Assembly: GCF_024609265.1 (NCBI RefSeq)
Contig: NZ_JANHMP010000004.1
Coordinates: 104,511-168,510, forward strand
Source: Geothrix campi
GTDB lineage: Bacteria > Acidobacteriota > Holophagae > Holophagales > Holophagaceae
Direction of reading: 5' to 3'
DNA length: 64,000 nucleotides
Under the pieces are notes generated by a model, which saw only the letters and a list, made by a program, of their open reading frames with translations, was not told where the DNA came from and ran no database searches. Positions 26,889 to 38,531 of this stretch are shown here, piece by piece. The position numbers were made by a program, and so were the translations under genes. Numbering within the stretch: position 1 is the first letter of the stretch; every line of letters starts with the position of its first letter.

Positions 26889-27419
26889 ATGACCATGCAG
26901 CTCACGATCCGCGACCTTCGGCCCGAGGAGTCCGACGCCCTCGGCCGACTCCTGGTCGAGGTGTATTCGAACCTGGACGGGTTCCCGACCCCGGAGGAGC
27001 AGCCGCGCTATTACGAGCTGCTCGCGAACATCGGGCGCTTCACCGAAAAACGGGACACGCGGGTGCTCGTCGCGCTCTCCGACGAGGGTGAACTGGTCGG
27101 TGGCGTCGTCTACTTCGGCGATATGGCCGAGTACGGATCGGGCGGAACCGCGACCATGGTCAAGGACGCGTCCGGCATCCGCCTGCTGGGCATCAGTCCC
27201 AAGTTCCGTGCCATGGGAGCGGGCAGGCAGCTCACCAATGCCTGCATCAGGCTGGCGCAGGAGAAAGGCCACTCCCAGGTCATTCTGCACACGACGCAGG
27301 CAATGCGGATTGCGTGGGGACTCTACGAGCGCCTGGGGTTTGAACGGTCCGAGGATCTCGACTTCATGCAGGGCGAGTTGCCGGTGTACGGCTTCAGGCT
27401 CTCCTTGGCGGGGAAATGA
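26889..27419 (+). CDS. GNAT-family N-acetyltransferase
   Basis: 176 residues with the GNAT core: LLGISPKFRAMGAGRQLTNACIRLAQEKGHSQVILHTT contains the acetyl-CoA pyrophosphate loop variant, followed by AWGLYERLGFERSEDLDF. The substrate is unknown. Two in-frame ATGs (26889 and 26895) lie behind GGGGGAAAT. It is probably the last gene of the prmA-murI transcript, 17 bases after murI. Confidence 0.85.
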   Translation: MTMQLTIRDLRPEESDALGRLLVEVYSNLDGFPTPEEQPRYYELLANIGRFTEKRDTRVLVALSDEGELVGGVVYFGDMAEYGSGGTATMVKDASGIRLLGISPKFRAMGAGRQLTNACIRLAQEKGHSQVILHTTQAMRIAWGLYERLGFERSEDLDFMQGELPVYGFRLSLAGK

Positions 27420-27498
27420 GGTCACGGTCCTTCCGGGGAGGCCCTCTCCATGCTCTCCGTGGATCTTGGTGCCCTCTGGGTTCCAGCCTTCCCGAACG

Positions 27499-29124
27499 CT
27501 AGGCCGGAACCACACCCGGCAGGCTGAACACCACGCAGGTGCCCTTCCCTTCGGTGCTCTCGATGCGGATTTCGCCGCCATGGCTGCGGACGATCTCGCG
27601 GCAGATGCTGAGGCCCAGGCCCGTACCCTTGCCTTCGGGCTTGGTGGTGAACATGGGGCGGAAGACCTGGCCCAGGAGGTCGGCGGGGATGCCTTGGCCC
27701 GAATCCTGGAAGCGGATCTCCCACCAGCGGCCACCGGGCGAGCTCTCCTCGGCCGGTTGCGCCGACAGTCGCACGGTGCCGCCGCCGGGCATGGCGTCCA
27801 CGGCGTTCTTCATGAGGTTCAGGAAGAGCTGCTCCATCTGTTTGCGATCCACGTTGAGGCAGCACCCGGCAGGGATCTCGGCTTCCACGGTGACGCCGTG
27901 GGAGGTCAGGGTGGGAGCCCAGAGCTGGCGGAGGTCCTCCAGCAGATCCGCGAAGGACTGGACCTCTTGGTGCAGCTGGGGACGGCGGGTGAGGTCGAGC
28001 ATGCGCCGCACGATGCCGCTCACGCGCTGGATCTGGGCCTGGATGACCCCGAGGCGCTCGCGCACTCGGTCCGGGAGGTCCTTCTGCCCCTCCATGAGCT
28101 GGAGGTGGCCGTTCACCAGGTTGAGGGGCGTGCCCACCTCGTGGGCGAAGGTGGCGGCGAGCTGACCCGCCACGGCGAGCCGTTCCTGGGCCCCCAGTTC
28201 CTCCCGCAGCAGCGCGTTGCGCTCGGCCATGGCCGCCAGTTCCACGTTCTTGGCCTGGAGTTCCGACAGGGCGGCGTCGATGCGACCCTGGAGGTTGGCG
28301 TTGAGGCCGCGGATCTCGTGGATGAGGGTCTCGCGCTCTTCGCCGGCCCGCTGGAGCTGGACCGCCATGCCGTTGAACTGGGCCGCGATGAGGCCCAGCT
28401 CGTCGCTGCGCTTGATGGGGATCCGGGCATCGGCCTCACCTCGTTCCAGCCGCTCCATGGCCAGTACCGTGGCCTCGATGGGATCGCTGATGAGCACGCG
28501 CAGGATGAGCCAGAGCAGGATGAACTCGCCGAGGAGGACGCCGGGCAGGGTGCGCAGCGTGCGCTTCAGGTTGTTGTCCCAGACCACTTCCCACCGCTCC
28601 AGGTCGCAGTAGACCCGGACGAGGCCCAGGGGCGCCTGCCCGGGTTTATGGTTGCGGATGGGCTGGTAGACCTTCCAGGCCCGGCCCCCGGTGTTGAGGT
28701 CCACCAGCTCGGCCTGGGGTTTCGTGAGGGTCAGGTAGGAGCCGATCTCGGGGCCCCATTCCACGGACGCTTCGTCCCCGGAGGAGCGCACCAGCTCCAC
28801 TTCGTTGCTCTTCCCCACGCGCCGGAAGACATCGATCTGGAAGATGCTGCGGTCGGGGCCGGCGATGCTCTCCAGCAGCTGGTCGAGCTTGTCGGCGTCC
28901 CGGAAGGTGGGGTCCCGTTCGACCACGTCGGTCTCCACCGTTCCCGCCGTGTCGATGGTGAGCTGGCGGGAGTAGTTCTCCAGCTCGCGGCGGCTGTTGC
29001 GGATGATGTTGTACGCCACCGCCACCGTGAGCACGCTGGTGACGAGGCCCAGCAGCAGGAACAGCTTGGCGTGCACGCTGCGCAGCCAGGCCAGGGGGCG
29101 GATCCGCACGCGCCAGAAGCTCAT
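27499..29124 (-). CDS. Membrane sensor histidine kinase with HAMP domain
   Basis: 541 residues. A first membrane helix (about 20-41), a periplasmic sensor of about 150 residues, a second helix (about 193-213) and a HAMP segment are followed by coiled coil. The DHp helix has FAHEVGTPLN with H328. The ATPase domain is complete: N-box LFLNLMKNAVDAM, G1 FQDSGQGIP, F-box VFRPMFTTK and G2 GKGTGLGLSICREIV. No response regulator gene is adjacent, so its partner is elsewhere. The gene starts inside the stop of the CHAD-domain gene (ATGA overlap). Confidence 0.92.
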   Translation of the reverse strand: MSFWRVRIRPLAWLRSVHAKLFLLLGLVTSVLTVAVAYNIIRNSRRELENYSRQLTIDTAGTVETDVVERDPTFRDADKLDQLLESIAGPDRSIFQIDVFRRVGKSNEVELVRSSGDEASVEWGPEIGSYLTLTKPQAELVDLNTGGRAWKVYQPIRNHKPGQAPLGLVRVYCDLERWEVVWDNNLKRTLRTLPGVLLGEFILLWLILRVLISDPIEATVLAMERLERGEADARIPIKRSDELGLIAAQFNGMAVQLQRAGEERETLIHEIRGLNANLQGRIDAALSELQAKNVELAAMAERNALLREELGAQERLAVAGQLAATFAHEVGTPLNLVNGHLQLMEGQKDLPDRVRERLGVIQAQIQRVSGIVRRMLDLTRRPQLHQEVQSFADLLEDLRQLWAPTLTSHGVTVEAEIPAGCCLNVDRKQMEQLFLNLMKNAVDAMPGGGTVRLSAQPAEESSPGGRWWEIRFQDSGQGIPADLLGQVFRPMFTTKPEGKGTGLGLSICREIVRSHGGEIRIESTEGKGTCVVFSLPGVVPA

Positions 29125-30032
29125 CGGGATCCCGCCTCGACCGGGGGGAGCCCGAGGGCAGGCCGTACGGCCTGCGCAAAGACGCCAGGATCCTGGCCGG
29201 CGGCGGCGGCCGTGAAGCGGCCAAAGGCCGCCCGCCTCGCCTCGGCCACCTCCCCCAGCAGTTCCAGGACGCCGGCGGCGAGGATGGCCCGGTCCCGGCC
29301 GCGAAGCAGGCCCTCCTCCTCCCAGAGCAGGGCCTCCAGGGCGGCCAGGTCGTGGTGTTCGCCCAGGGCGGTCTGGAGCGTCTTCAACTGGGTCAGCACG
29401 GTTTCCGGTACGATCGGGAAGGCACCTTCCAGGGCCTCCACGGCGTAGCGCAGCTTCTTGATCCGCACCCGGGCCTTGTGGAGGGCCGGTGCATCCTCCT
29501 GGGCGGCGAGGCTCGCCAGATCTCCCAGGGCGCCCGCGGCGCGGGGCTCGAGGCAGGTCCAGGCGGCTTCCTGGAGGGAGGTGTGCTGGAAGGGGGCCGG
29601 CAGGCTGGGCACGTCCAGGAGCCTGTCCAGGTCGGGCAGGCGCAGCTCGCCCAGTTCCTTGTGCATGGTGCGCCGCGCCTTGGCGCGGGCCCGGTCCACG
29701 CGCTCCAGCAGGTGTTCCAGCACCGCGCCCTGGCCGGGGGTGGTCGCCGACCGGCGGTGTCGCTCCAGCTGCGCCGCGTGGACATCAAGTTCCCGCGGCA
29801 GGCCGAGGACATCCACGAGCCGCTTCAGGGCCCGGCGCTGGCCCTTGTGGCCGGGATAGGCCTCGGGATCCACCAGGTCCAGTACCGCGCCGAGGCGGCG
29901 GGCGGACACGCGCACCTGGTGCAGCGGCTCCTCCTCCTCTGCCCACCCCTTGGTGGCCAGCAGCGCCTGGAGCCCCGCGAGTCTGACCTCCAGGGCGCGG
30001 TGAAGCAGGATCGCCAGCTCGGCCGGGTGCAT
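29121..30032 (-). CDS. CHAD domain-containing protein
   Basis: 303 residues, almost entirely helical, with the conserved basic/His pattern of CHAD domains (LHQVRVSARRLGAVLDLV and ALHKARVRIKKLRYAVEAL). CHAD domains bind inorganic polyphosphate. There is no CYTH partner domain in this protein. Its stop codon overlaps the start of a sensor kinase gene, so the two are translated together, an unusual pairing that hints at phosphate or polyphosphate sensing. Confidence 0.88.
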   Translation of the reverse strand: MHPAELAILLHRALEVRLAGLQALLATKGWAEEEEPLHQVRVSARRLGAVLDLVDPEAYPGHKGQRRALKRLVDVLGLPRELDVHAAQLERHRRSATTPGQGAVLEHLLERVDRARAKARRTMHKELGELRLPDLDRLLDVPSLPAPFQHTSLQEAAWTCLEPRAAGALGDLASLAAQEDAPALHKARVRIKKLRYAVEALEGAFPIVPETVLTQLKTLQTALGEHHDLAALEALLWEEEGLLRGRDRAILAAGVLELLGEVAEARRAAFGRFTAAAAGQDPGVFAQAVRPALGLPPVEAGSR

Positions 30033-30193
30033 CCCATGATTTTAGGTGCCGTTTCGAAATAACCAGCGCTTTTCTGGGCGTTTCGCAACGGGAGCTTATC
30101 TCGGACCCCCCCCTCGGTGGGAGGCCTTGGGCTCCAAGAAACGACCCAGACGCCATCCACAGAAGCGAAAAATTCGCGTAAACTGAGAGGTCT

Positions 30194-33025
<2,832 letters not shown>

Positions 33026-33034
33026 CCGCCAGGA

Positions 33035-33982
33035 TCAGCGCCGTTCGCCACTCTCCCAGATGATCTCGTCGGCGGTGTCGCCGTTCTCCACTGTCTCGTG
33101 GGCGCCCTCTTCGAACACGGCCCAGAGGGCGTCCAGGCGCTTGCGGCGGAAGCGGGGGTTGGGGATGGTGCGCTCCAGGGCTTCCCTGGTGGCAGGCGGG
33201 TGCTCCAGGCGGGCCATGAGCCAGCGGTTGCCCAGTTCCATCACGGCCCCCACATCGCCTTCGTTGCCCCAGGCCCAACGCAGCGCCGTGAGCTTCTTGG
33301 CCCGGTCCACGGCCAGTTCCCCCAGGTGCCTGACCTTGTCCACCACCGGGTCGTGCTTGGGGGGGACATAGGCCCGCACCCGCTTCAGCAGGTGGCGCAT
33401 GTCCTTGGGCAAGGCGGCCAGGCGCGGGCCGATCTCCGGGTGGTCCCGCTTCGCGTCGGCCTCGTCGGCCAGGATGCGCAGCAGGGGCAGCAGCAGGGCA
33501 GCGTCGCGGCTGGCGTAGCTGATCTGCGCATCGCGCAGGGGGCGGAGCATCCAGTTGGAGTCCTGCTCCTCCTTGGGGATGTCGAGGCCGAGCTTGAGCT
33601 TGGCCATGGTCTTGAGGCCGGGCTGGGGGTAGCCCAGGGCGCGGGAGAGCAGCATGGTGTCGAAGATGCTGTCGGGCACCACGTCGTAGAGGCGCTTGAA
33701 GACGATGCCGTCGCCCGAGAAATCGTGGACGATCCAGGGCACCTGGGCCATGGCCTGCAGCGCCGGCCGCATGAGCCCGCCCAGGGCCAGCGGATCCACC
33801 AGCCAGGCCTGGTCGTGGGTGGCCACCTGCAACAGCGCGAGCAGGCAGTGGTGCATGCCTGTGAGGCTGCACTCGATGTCCACCGACAACACGCCCGCGG
33901 CGTGCCACAGGGGCAGCGCCTCCTGGAGCTTCTCGGGCGTATCCACGTAGGTCGTGGGGAGGTCGAAGTGGTCAAGCACCAT
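33035..33982 (-). CDS. rnd: Ribonuclease D-like 3'-5' exonuclease with HRDC domain
   Basis: 315 residues from ATG 33982. The DEDDy exonuclease motifs are visible: VDIECSLTGMHHCLLALLQV (D and E), the HDFSGDGIVFKRLY region, and YASRDAALLLPL (Tyr and Asp). The C-terminal half is helical, as in HRDC domains of RNase D. It trims RNA 3' ends, including tRNA precursors. The frame is open to an ATG at 34009 that would overlap the divergent gene's leader. The gene converges on uvrA nine bases away. Confidence 0.87.
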   Translation of the reverse strand: MVLDHFDLPTTYVDTPEKLQEALPLWHAAGVLSVDIECSLTGMHHCLLALLQVATHDQAWLVDPLALGGLMRPALQAMAQVPWIVHDFSGDGIVFKRLYDVVPDSIFDTMLLSRALGYPQPGLKTMAKLKLGLDIPKEEQDSNWMLRPLRDAQISYASRDAALLLPLLRILADEADAKRDHPEIGPRLAALPKDMRHLLKRVRAYVPPKHDPVVDKVRHLGELAVDRAKKLTALRWAWGNEGDVGAVMELGNRWLMARLEHPPATREALERTIPNPRFRRKRLDALWAVFEEGAHETVENGDTADEIIWESGERR

Positions 33983-34037
33983 CCCGCCAGTATGGCAGTC
34001 CGGTACCATGAACCTTCGTCACGATCTGCGAGGCCAC

Positions 34038-34307
34038 ATGAACCGCTCTCTCTTCTGGACCACCTTCGCCACGGTCTTCCTCGCCGAGGTGGGCGACAAG
34101 ACGCAGCTGGCCGCCATGACGGCCACGGTGCGCAGCGGCCAGATCTGGACCGTGTTCTTCGCCGCCAGCGTGGCCCTGGTCTGCGCCACGGCCATCGGCG
34201 TGGCCGTGGGCGGCGTGCTGTTCCGCTACATCCCCGAGTCTGCCATCAAGTGGGCCGCGGGGTGCGCTTTCATCGCGGTGGGGCTGTGGGTGCTGATCAA
34301 GGGCTGA
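34038..34307 (+). CDS. Half-size GDT1/TMEM165 (UPF0016) family transporter
   Basis: 89 residues with one copy of the family signature E-x-G-D-K-T (FLAEVGDKTQLAAM) and three hydrophobic segments. Full-length UPF0016 proteins contain two such repeats; a single-repeat protein would have to work as a dimer. Known members move Mn2+, Ca2+ or H+. GAGG lies five bases before ATG 34038. A second half-gene partner was not found in the window. Confidence 0.85.
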   Translation: MNRSLFWTTFATVFLAEVGDKTQLAAMTATVRSGQIWTVFFAASVALVCATAIGVAVGGVLFRYIPESAIKWAAGCAFIAVGLWVLIKG

Positions 34308-34699
34308 CGCGCCTCTTCTACGACGGCGGTTGCGGTCTCTGCCACGCGACCGTGCGCTTCGTCGCGCGCCATGATGCCGGGAAGCACATCCGCTTCGCGC
34401 CTCTGGGCGGAGCCACCTTCCAACGACTCACTCCAGCCGATGGAACGGCCCTGCCCGATAGCCTGGTGGTGCTGACCCCTGAGGGTCGGCTACTGGTCCG
34501 ATCCGAGGCAGTAGTTCACCTGCTCCGCGGCCTCGGAGGGCTCTGGCGCGCCTGGGCCGTCCTCCTGGCGGTGGTGCCCCGGCCCCTCCGGGACCGGCTG
34601 TACGACGCGGTGGCGCGGTATCGCCAGCAGCTGTTCCGACGGCCGGAGGGGCCCTGCCCGGTGCTGCCGCCCGCCTTGCGGGAGCGCTTCGATCCCTAG
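34286..34699 (+). CDS. DCC-family thiol-disulfide oxidoreductase (DUF393)
   Basis: About 137 residues. The family signature DGGCGLCHATVRFVARHD is intact, followed by the expected LVVLTPEGRLLVRSEAVVHLLRGLGG. No ATG is available. GTG 34286 behind GGTGGGG is the best start, and it overlaps the transporter gene by 22 bases; GTG 34262 or a CTG at 34304 are alternatives. Predicted cytoplasmic redox protein of unknown substrate. Confidence 0.8.
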   Translation: MGADQGLTRLFYDGGCGLCHATVRFVARHDAGKHIRFAPLGGATFQRLTPADGTALPDSLVVLTPEGRLLVRSEAVVHLLRGLGGLWRAWAVLLAVVPRPLRDRLYDAVARYRQQLFRRPEGPCPVLPPALRERFDP

Positions 34700-35895
34700 C
34701 CGCGCGGACGGACCTCCCCCCGCGTGAGCGTGAGGATGGCGATCTCCGGCGGGGCGGCGATGCGCAGCGGGAGGCCCACCACGCCCAGGCCCCGGCTCAC
34801 GTAGAGCAGGTCCTCCCCCTCGCGGTAGAGGCCGTCGGTGCGGGGACCGATGAGGTGGGCGCTGCTGAGCCCGGGGATGGGATTGATCTGTCCGCCGTGG
34901 GTGTGCCCCGACAGGGTGAGCCGGGCGCCGGCGGCCAGGGCCTGTTCCCATTCGCTGGGCCGATGGTTCAGGCAGATGCGGAAGGCGTCGGCGGGCAGGT
35001 CCCGGGCGGCCTCGGTGGGCCGGGGGCCGGGCCCGAAGACCATGCGGCGGAAGCGGCCGTTCCGTGCCATCGGGTCCTGGAGCCCCATGAGCGCCAGGGT
35101 ACCTCCGCCGCGCTGGACGAGGGCCGAGGCGTTCTCCAGGCAGCGGATGCCGGCAGCCTCGAGGTCCCGCCAGATGGGGCGGGGGTCGTCGAAATAGTCG
35201 TGGTTGCCCAGCACGGCGAAGGAGCCGAAGCGAGTGGGGAAATTCTGGAAGGCCTCGATGATCGGGGCCAGCTCATCCGGCCGGCTGTCCACCAGATCGC
35301 CGGTGATGAGGAGCAGGTCCGGGCGCTCGCGCGCCGTGAGGTCCCGCCATCGGCGCACCAGATCCGGCCCCACCAGGGGACCGGAGTGGAGGTCGCTGAG
35401 ATGGGCGAGGCGGAGGCCGTCCAGCCCCGGAGGGAGGTCACCGAAGGCCAGAGTGCGCCGGGTGATGGCCGGGTCGCCGTAGGCCTCCTTGGCTCCGACG
35501 GCGCCGAAGGCGACCGCGGCGCCGGTGCTGGCGAGGGCCGCCGTCCGCAGGAAGGCCCGACGGCCGGGGTCCACGGCCTCCCCCGGGGGCTCGGGCCGAT
35601 TCCGGCTCCACACGTGCCAGAGGCCCTCGGCCACCATGCCCATCAGGAGGTGCAGCACCGTGAAGGCCTGGAAGTAGAACCCGCCCCGGGCCATGCCCCG
35701 CAGGAGTGGCAGGGCGTCGTGGCCCCCCAGGCCGAGGAGGCGAAGCCCTGCGAAGAGAATCAGGGGGACGTGGAGGAGGATCAGGATCCAGGGCAGGGCC
35801 CGGTAGAGACGCCCCCCCGGCAGTTCCAGGCGCAGCAGGCGCAAATGCAGCCACTGCACGAGGAAGATGAGGACAAGGCCGGTGAGGAAGAGCAT
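34696..35895 (-). CDS. Membrane-anchored metallophosphoesterase
   Basis: 399 residues. The N-terminal about 95 residues contain three or four hydrophobic segments, followed by RRAFLR and another hydrophobic stretch. The calcineurin-like domain has all metal-site motifs in order: HLSDLHSG, GDLVDS, GNHDYF, and GHTHGG near the C-terminus. This is the YkuE-like type; some relatives act on lipid-linked sugars. The active site is probably outside the cytoplasm. It converges with the DCC gene, overlapping it by four bases. Confidence 0.9.
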   Translation of the reverse strand: MLFLTGLVLIFLVQWLHLRLLRLELPGGRLYRALPWILILLHVPLILFAGLRLLGLGGHDALPLLRGMARGGFYFQAFTVLHLLMGMVAEGLWHVWSRNRPEPPGEAVDPGRRAFLRTAALASTGAAVAFGAVGAKEAYGDPAITRRTLAFGDLPPGLDGLRLAHLSDLHSGPLVGPDLVRRWRDLTARERPDLLLITGDLVDSRPDELAPIIEAFQNFPTRFGSFAVLGNHDYFDDPRPIWRDLEAAGIRCLENASALVQRGGGTLALMGLQDPMARNGRFRRMVFGPGPRPTEAARDLPADAFRICLNHRPSEWEQALAAGARLTLSGHTHGGQINPIPGLSSAHLIGPRTDGLYREGEDLLYVSRGLGVVGLPLRIAAPPEIAILTLTRGEVRPRG

Positions 35896-35914
35896 CAGGA
35901 TCCCGGGGAAGACA

Positions 35915-38461
35915 TCACGGCCGCACGATCACGCTGAGGGTTCCCACAGTACGGCCCTTCATGGCGCCATCCAAGGGGCGGTGCAGGCCCAGCGCGAATG
36001 AGAGGTTGCCAGTCAGGCGCCGCAGCACTTCTAGAGGCAGGCCCAGATTGCGGCTATCCAATTCGAGGCCGGCCACCCGCTGCGCCGGGGGCCTGGGCGT
36101 GGCGTCCTGCCAGACCGCCAGGTGCTCCACATAGGCCTGGAAGGGGCCGAGTCGCAGATCCCCCCGCAGGTGCTGGAGGCGATTGCCGGTGGCAGTGTAG
36201 GCCGGCAGGGCAGCCTGGATGACCCGGTTGGCATCGAGGGAGGTGGGCAGCAGGGAGGTGCCCACCCCGCCCAGGTGGAAGCGGTCGAGCGCGGTGGGAT
36301 CGCCGCCGATGCGGCCCTCCTCCAGGCGCATCGTGAGGGGAGACCAGGGATTGAGCCAACCCAGGGTGAGGGCGGCCCGGGTCAGATTCCAGGCGTGACC
36401 CTCGGTGCGGCCCTGCTGCTCCCGGGCCGCCAGGGCGGCGCGCAGGCCCTGGCCGTCCCGGCTCCAGAAGGTGCCGAGGCCTGCCTCGGCGCCCCAGAGC
36501 AGGCGAGTGAGGGAGGCCCCGCCCGTGGACGTGACGCGTTCGAAGGCGAGGACCGGTCGGAAGTGCGAGCGGGGCCGACCCAGGTCCTCCCGATCGAAGG
36601 CCAGTTCGGCCCCGCGTCGCTCGCGGTCGAAGCCCGCCACCGGCGCGAAGCGCTGGCTCGAGGGGCGCTCTAGGGTGGAGAAGGCTTGGAGGGAAGGCGC
36701 CCACCGCCAGCCTCGCCAGGCAGCTCCGGCCATGCCACCGCGGGGGCCCGCACCGTCGCCGAATCCGGCCAGGACCTGCCAGTTCAGGCGGCCGAGGAGG
36801 TCATTGCCCCCGGCCCCGATCTGGGCGCTGAGGCCCGAGGGCGTGGCGCTGTACCCGGCCAGGGTGAAGGTGTCGTGACTTTCGCCCACACGATAGGGAT
36901 GCGGAGCCACCGGAACGGGCGCCGGCAGGGAATCCGGCTCGTCGGCCTTCGGCAGCACCTGATCCTTGACCAGGGGCGCCGGATCCTGTGGCAGGGGCTT
37001 CGCCTCCAGGGGCGGCAGCGTGGCATCGAGCCGACGGATCTGGAGCCCCGAGGCGCTGAGCTGGGTGTAGTAGATCCACTTGCCATCCGGCGTGGCGACG
37101 GGGTTCCAGGCGGCCCCCAGGGTGCGGGTGAGGGGCCGGCCCTGCGCATCCACCAGGTTCCAGATGCCGTCGATCTCCTTCCACGCAGGGCCGCCGGGCG
37201 CGGCGGACTTCGTTGCCGGCGGACCCGCGGTCAGCCCCCGCCCAAGGACCCACTGCCGCGGCTGGGGTTTCAGCACCCCTTCGGCATCGGGCAGCCGCAG
37301 CTGGAAGGCGATGCGATCCGGCCCCGTCCACAGTGGCTTCCAGGGCAGGGCCCCGTGGATGGGCCCCAGGCGGCGGGTGGGCGGCAGGATCGGAGCGAGC
37401 GCTGCGTGGTCGGCGGGTTCACCCGATTCCGCCTTGACGGGTTTGGGCGCGGCCTTCAGATCCCACACATAGAGGCCCGGCTTCTTGGGATCGCGCACGC
37501 AGGCCAGAAGTTTCGTGCCGTCGGGGCTCAGGGCCAAATCCGTGGCCCAGCCCTTGAGTTGGGTGACGAGTTGGCCTTCGCGCAGGCCCTCCGCCCGGGT
37601 GCGGCGTTCCAGCTCCAGGGCCGTGTGCGTCAGTTCCGCGCAGTAGCGCTGGTAGCCGTCCTTCGGACCGAAGCCGAAGGTGGCCCGGAAGGCCGCCTCG
37701 AAGTCGCGCTTGCCGGCCAGACGAAGCCAGAGGGTCTGCAGGATCTTCGGGTCGCCGGATTTCGTCTCCAGCCATTCCAGGTAGGCGCTACCGCCCAGGT
37801 AGGCCAGGCTGCCGCCGAGAAAGCCCCCCGTGCCGCTCAGGGCCTCGTAGGTGGGCAGCTTGCCTTCGATGGCCCACTGACGCAGCACGGCTGCGCGGAT
37901 GGCGCTGTGGGGGCGGCCGCTGCCGGTGAGTTTGCCTTCGATGAGCGTGGCGTAACCCTCGGTGACCCAGCGTGGCGATTTGTCCGCGAGAGGTCCCAGC
38001 ACTGCGGTCCAGCGCCGCCAGAGGCTGCTCTTCCGGGCGGGCCGCAGCAGGTGGTGCATGTGGCCCAGCTCGTGGGTCACCAGCAGCTCCGCCCAGCCGT
38101 GGTGGTGGCCGATCACGGAATCGGCCTCCGGTTCCGTCTTCCAGAGCACCACGTGAGGGCGCTGGAGGATGGGGAAGGCCATGCCGTTGGCTTCCATCAC
38201 GGGGTCGAGGATGAGGATGTCGATGGGCTTGCCGGGATTCTCGTAGGCGAACCCGACGAGGCCGAGGTACTGGGCGTGGATCCCTTCCACGCGTCCGGCC
38301 ACCTCCTGGCCGAAGGACTCGAAGGCTGCGGGGCAATGGATGCGGTAGTGGGCCGTGGTGAAGGTGAGCCAGCGTGCGTCCGGGGCCTGGACCCGCAGGG
38401 GAGTCGCCTGGACCAGAGCGGGAAGAAGGGCCAGGGCGGGCAGCAGGATCCGGGGGCGCAT
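35915..38461 (-). CDS. Secreted zinc-peptidase-like protein fused to propeller and outer-membrane barrel
   Basis: 848 residues from ATG 38461 with a signal peptide. Residues about 30-330 resemble a gluzincin peptidase: HELGH at 130-134 with E168 in WVTEGYA as likely third zinc ligand. A WD40/PD40-like middle follows (DLALSPDGTKLLACVRD; ATPDGKWIYYTQL). The C-terminal about 300 residues look like beta strands of an outer-membrane barrel ending TLSVIVRP. The combination would place a peptidase-like domain at the outer membrane. It is transcribed divergently from the apbE operon across a region holding two Fur-box-like palindromes, so it may share that control. Confidence 0.72.
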   Translation of the reverse strand: MRPRILLPALALLPALVQATPLRVQAPDARWLTFTTAHYRIHCPAAFESFGQEVAGRVEGIHAQYLGLVGFAYENPGKPIDILILDPVMEANGMAFPILQRPHVVLWKTEPEADSVIGHHHGWAELLVTHELGHMHHLLRPARKSSLWRRWTAVLGPLADKSPRWVTEGYATLIEGKLTGSGRPHSAIRAAVLRQWAIEGKLPTYEALSGTGGFLGGSLAYLGGSAYLEWLETKSGDPKILQTLWLRLAGKRDFEAAFRATFGFGPKDGYQRYCAELTHTALELERRTRAEGLREGQLVTQLKGWATDLALSPDGTKLLACVRDPKKPGLYVWDLKAAPKPVKAESGEPADHAALAPILPPTRRLGPIHGALPWKPLWTGPDRIAFQLRLPDAEGVLKPQPRQWVLGRGLTAGPPATKSAAPGGPAWKEIDGIWNLVDAQGRPLTRTLGAAWNPVATPDGKWIYYTQLSASGLQIRRLDATLPPLEAKPLPQDPAPLVKDQVLPKADEPDSLPAPVPVAPHPYRVGESHDTFTLAGYSATPSGLSAQIGAGGNDLLGRLNWQVLAGFGDGAGPRGGMAGAAWRGWRWAPSLQAFSTLERPSSQRFAPVAGFDRERRGAELAFDREDLGRPRSHFRPVLAFERVTSTGGASLTRLLWGAEAGLGTFWSRDGQGLRAALAAREQQGRTEGHAWNLTRAALTLGWLNPWSPLTMRLEEGRIGGDPTALDRFHLGGVGTSLLPTSLDANRVIQAALPAYTATGNRLQHLRGDLRLGPFQAYVEHLAVWQDATPRPPAQRVAGLELDSRNLGLPLEVLRRLTGNLSFALGLHRPLDGAMKGRTVGTLSVIVRP

Positions 38462-38499
38462 CCCCTCAGTGTGAACCAGGGGGGTGACGGAGATCACTT

Positions 38500-38518
38500 T
38501 TTGAGAATCCATCTCAAA
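38500..38518. promoter_or_regulatory. Fur-box-like palindrome 1
   Basis: TTTGAG and CTCAAA flank a 7-base centre. Read as a 7-1-7 element (TGAGAAT-C-CATCTCA) it agrees at five of seven paired positions and resembles the GC-adapted Fur site TGAGAATnATTCTCA. It lies between the divergent peptidase-barrel gene and apbE. Confidence 0.5.
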
Positions 38519-38531
38519 TTTAAGGTTGAAA

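Noticed and set aside
27088..29448. A 786-codon frame opposite the sensor kinase gene
   Set aside because: It is a mirror frame of GC-rich coding DNA. The minus strand encodes a complete kinase with all motifs.
30165..30177. LexA box before uvrA
   Set aside because: GCGAA-N3-TTCGC is a dyad, but it matches neither the CTG-N10-CAG nor the GAAC-N4-GTTC type. Kept only as an unassigned palindrome.
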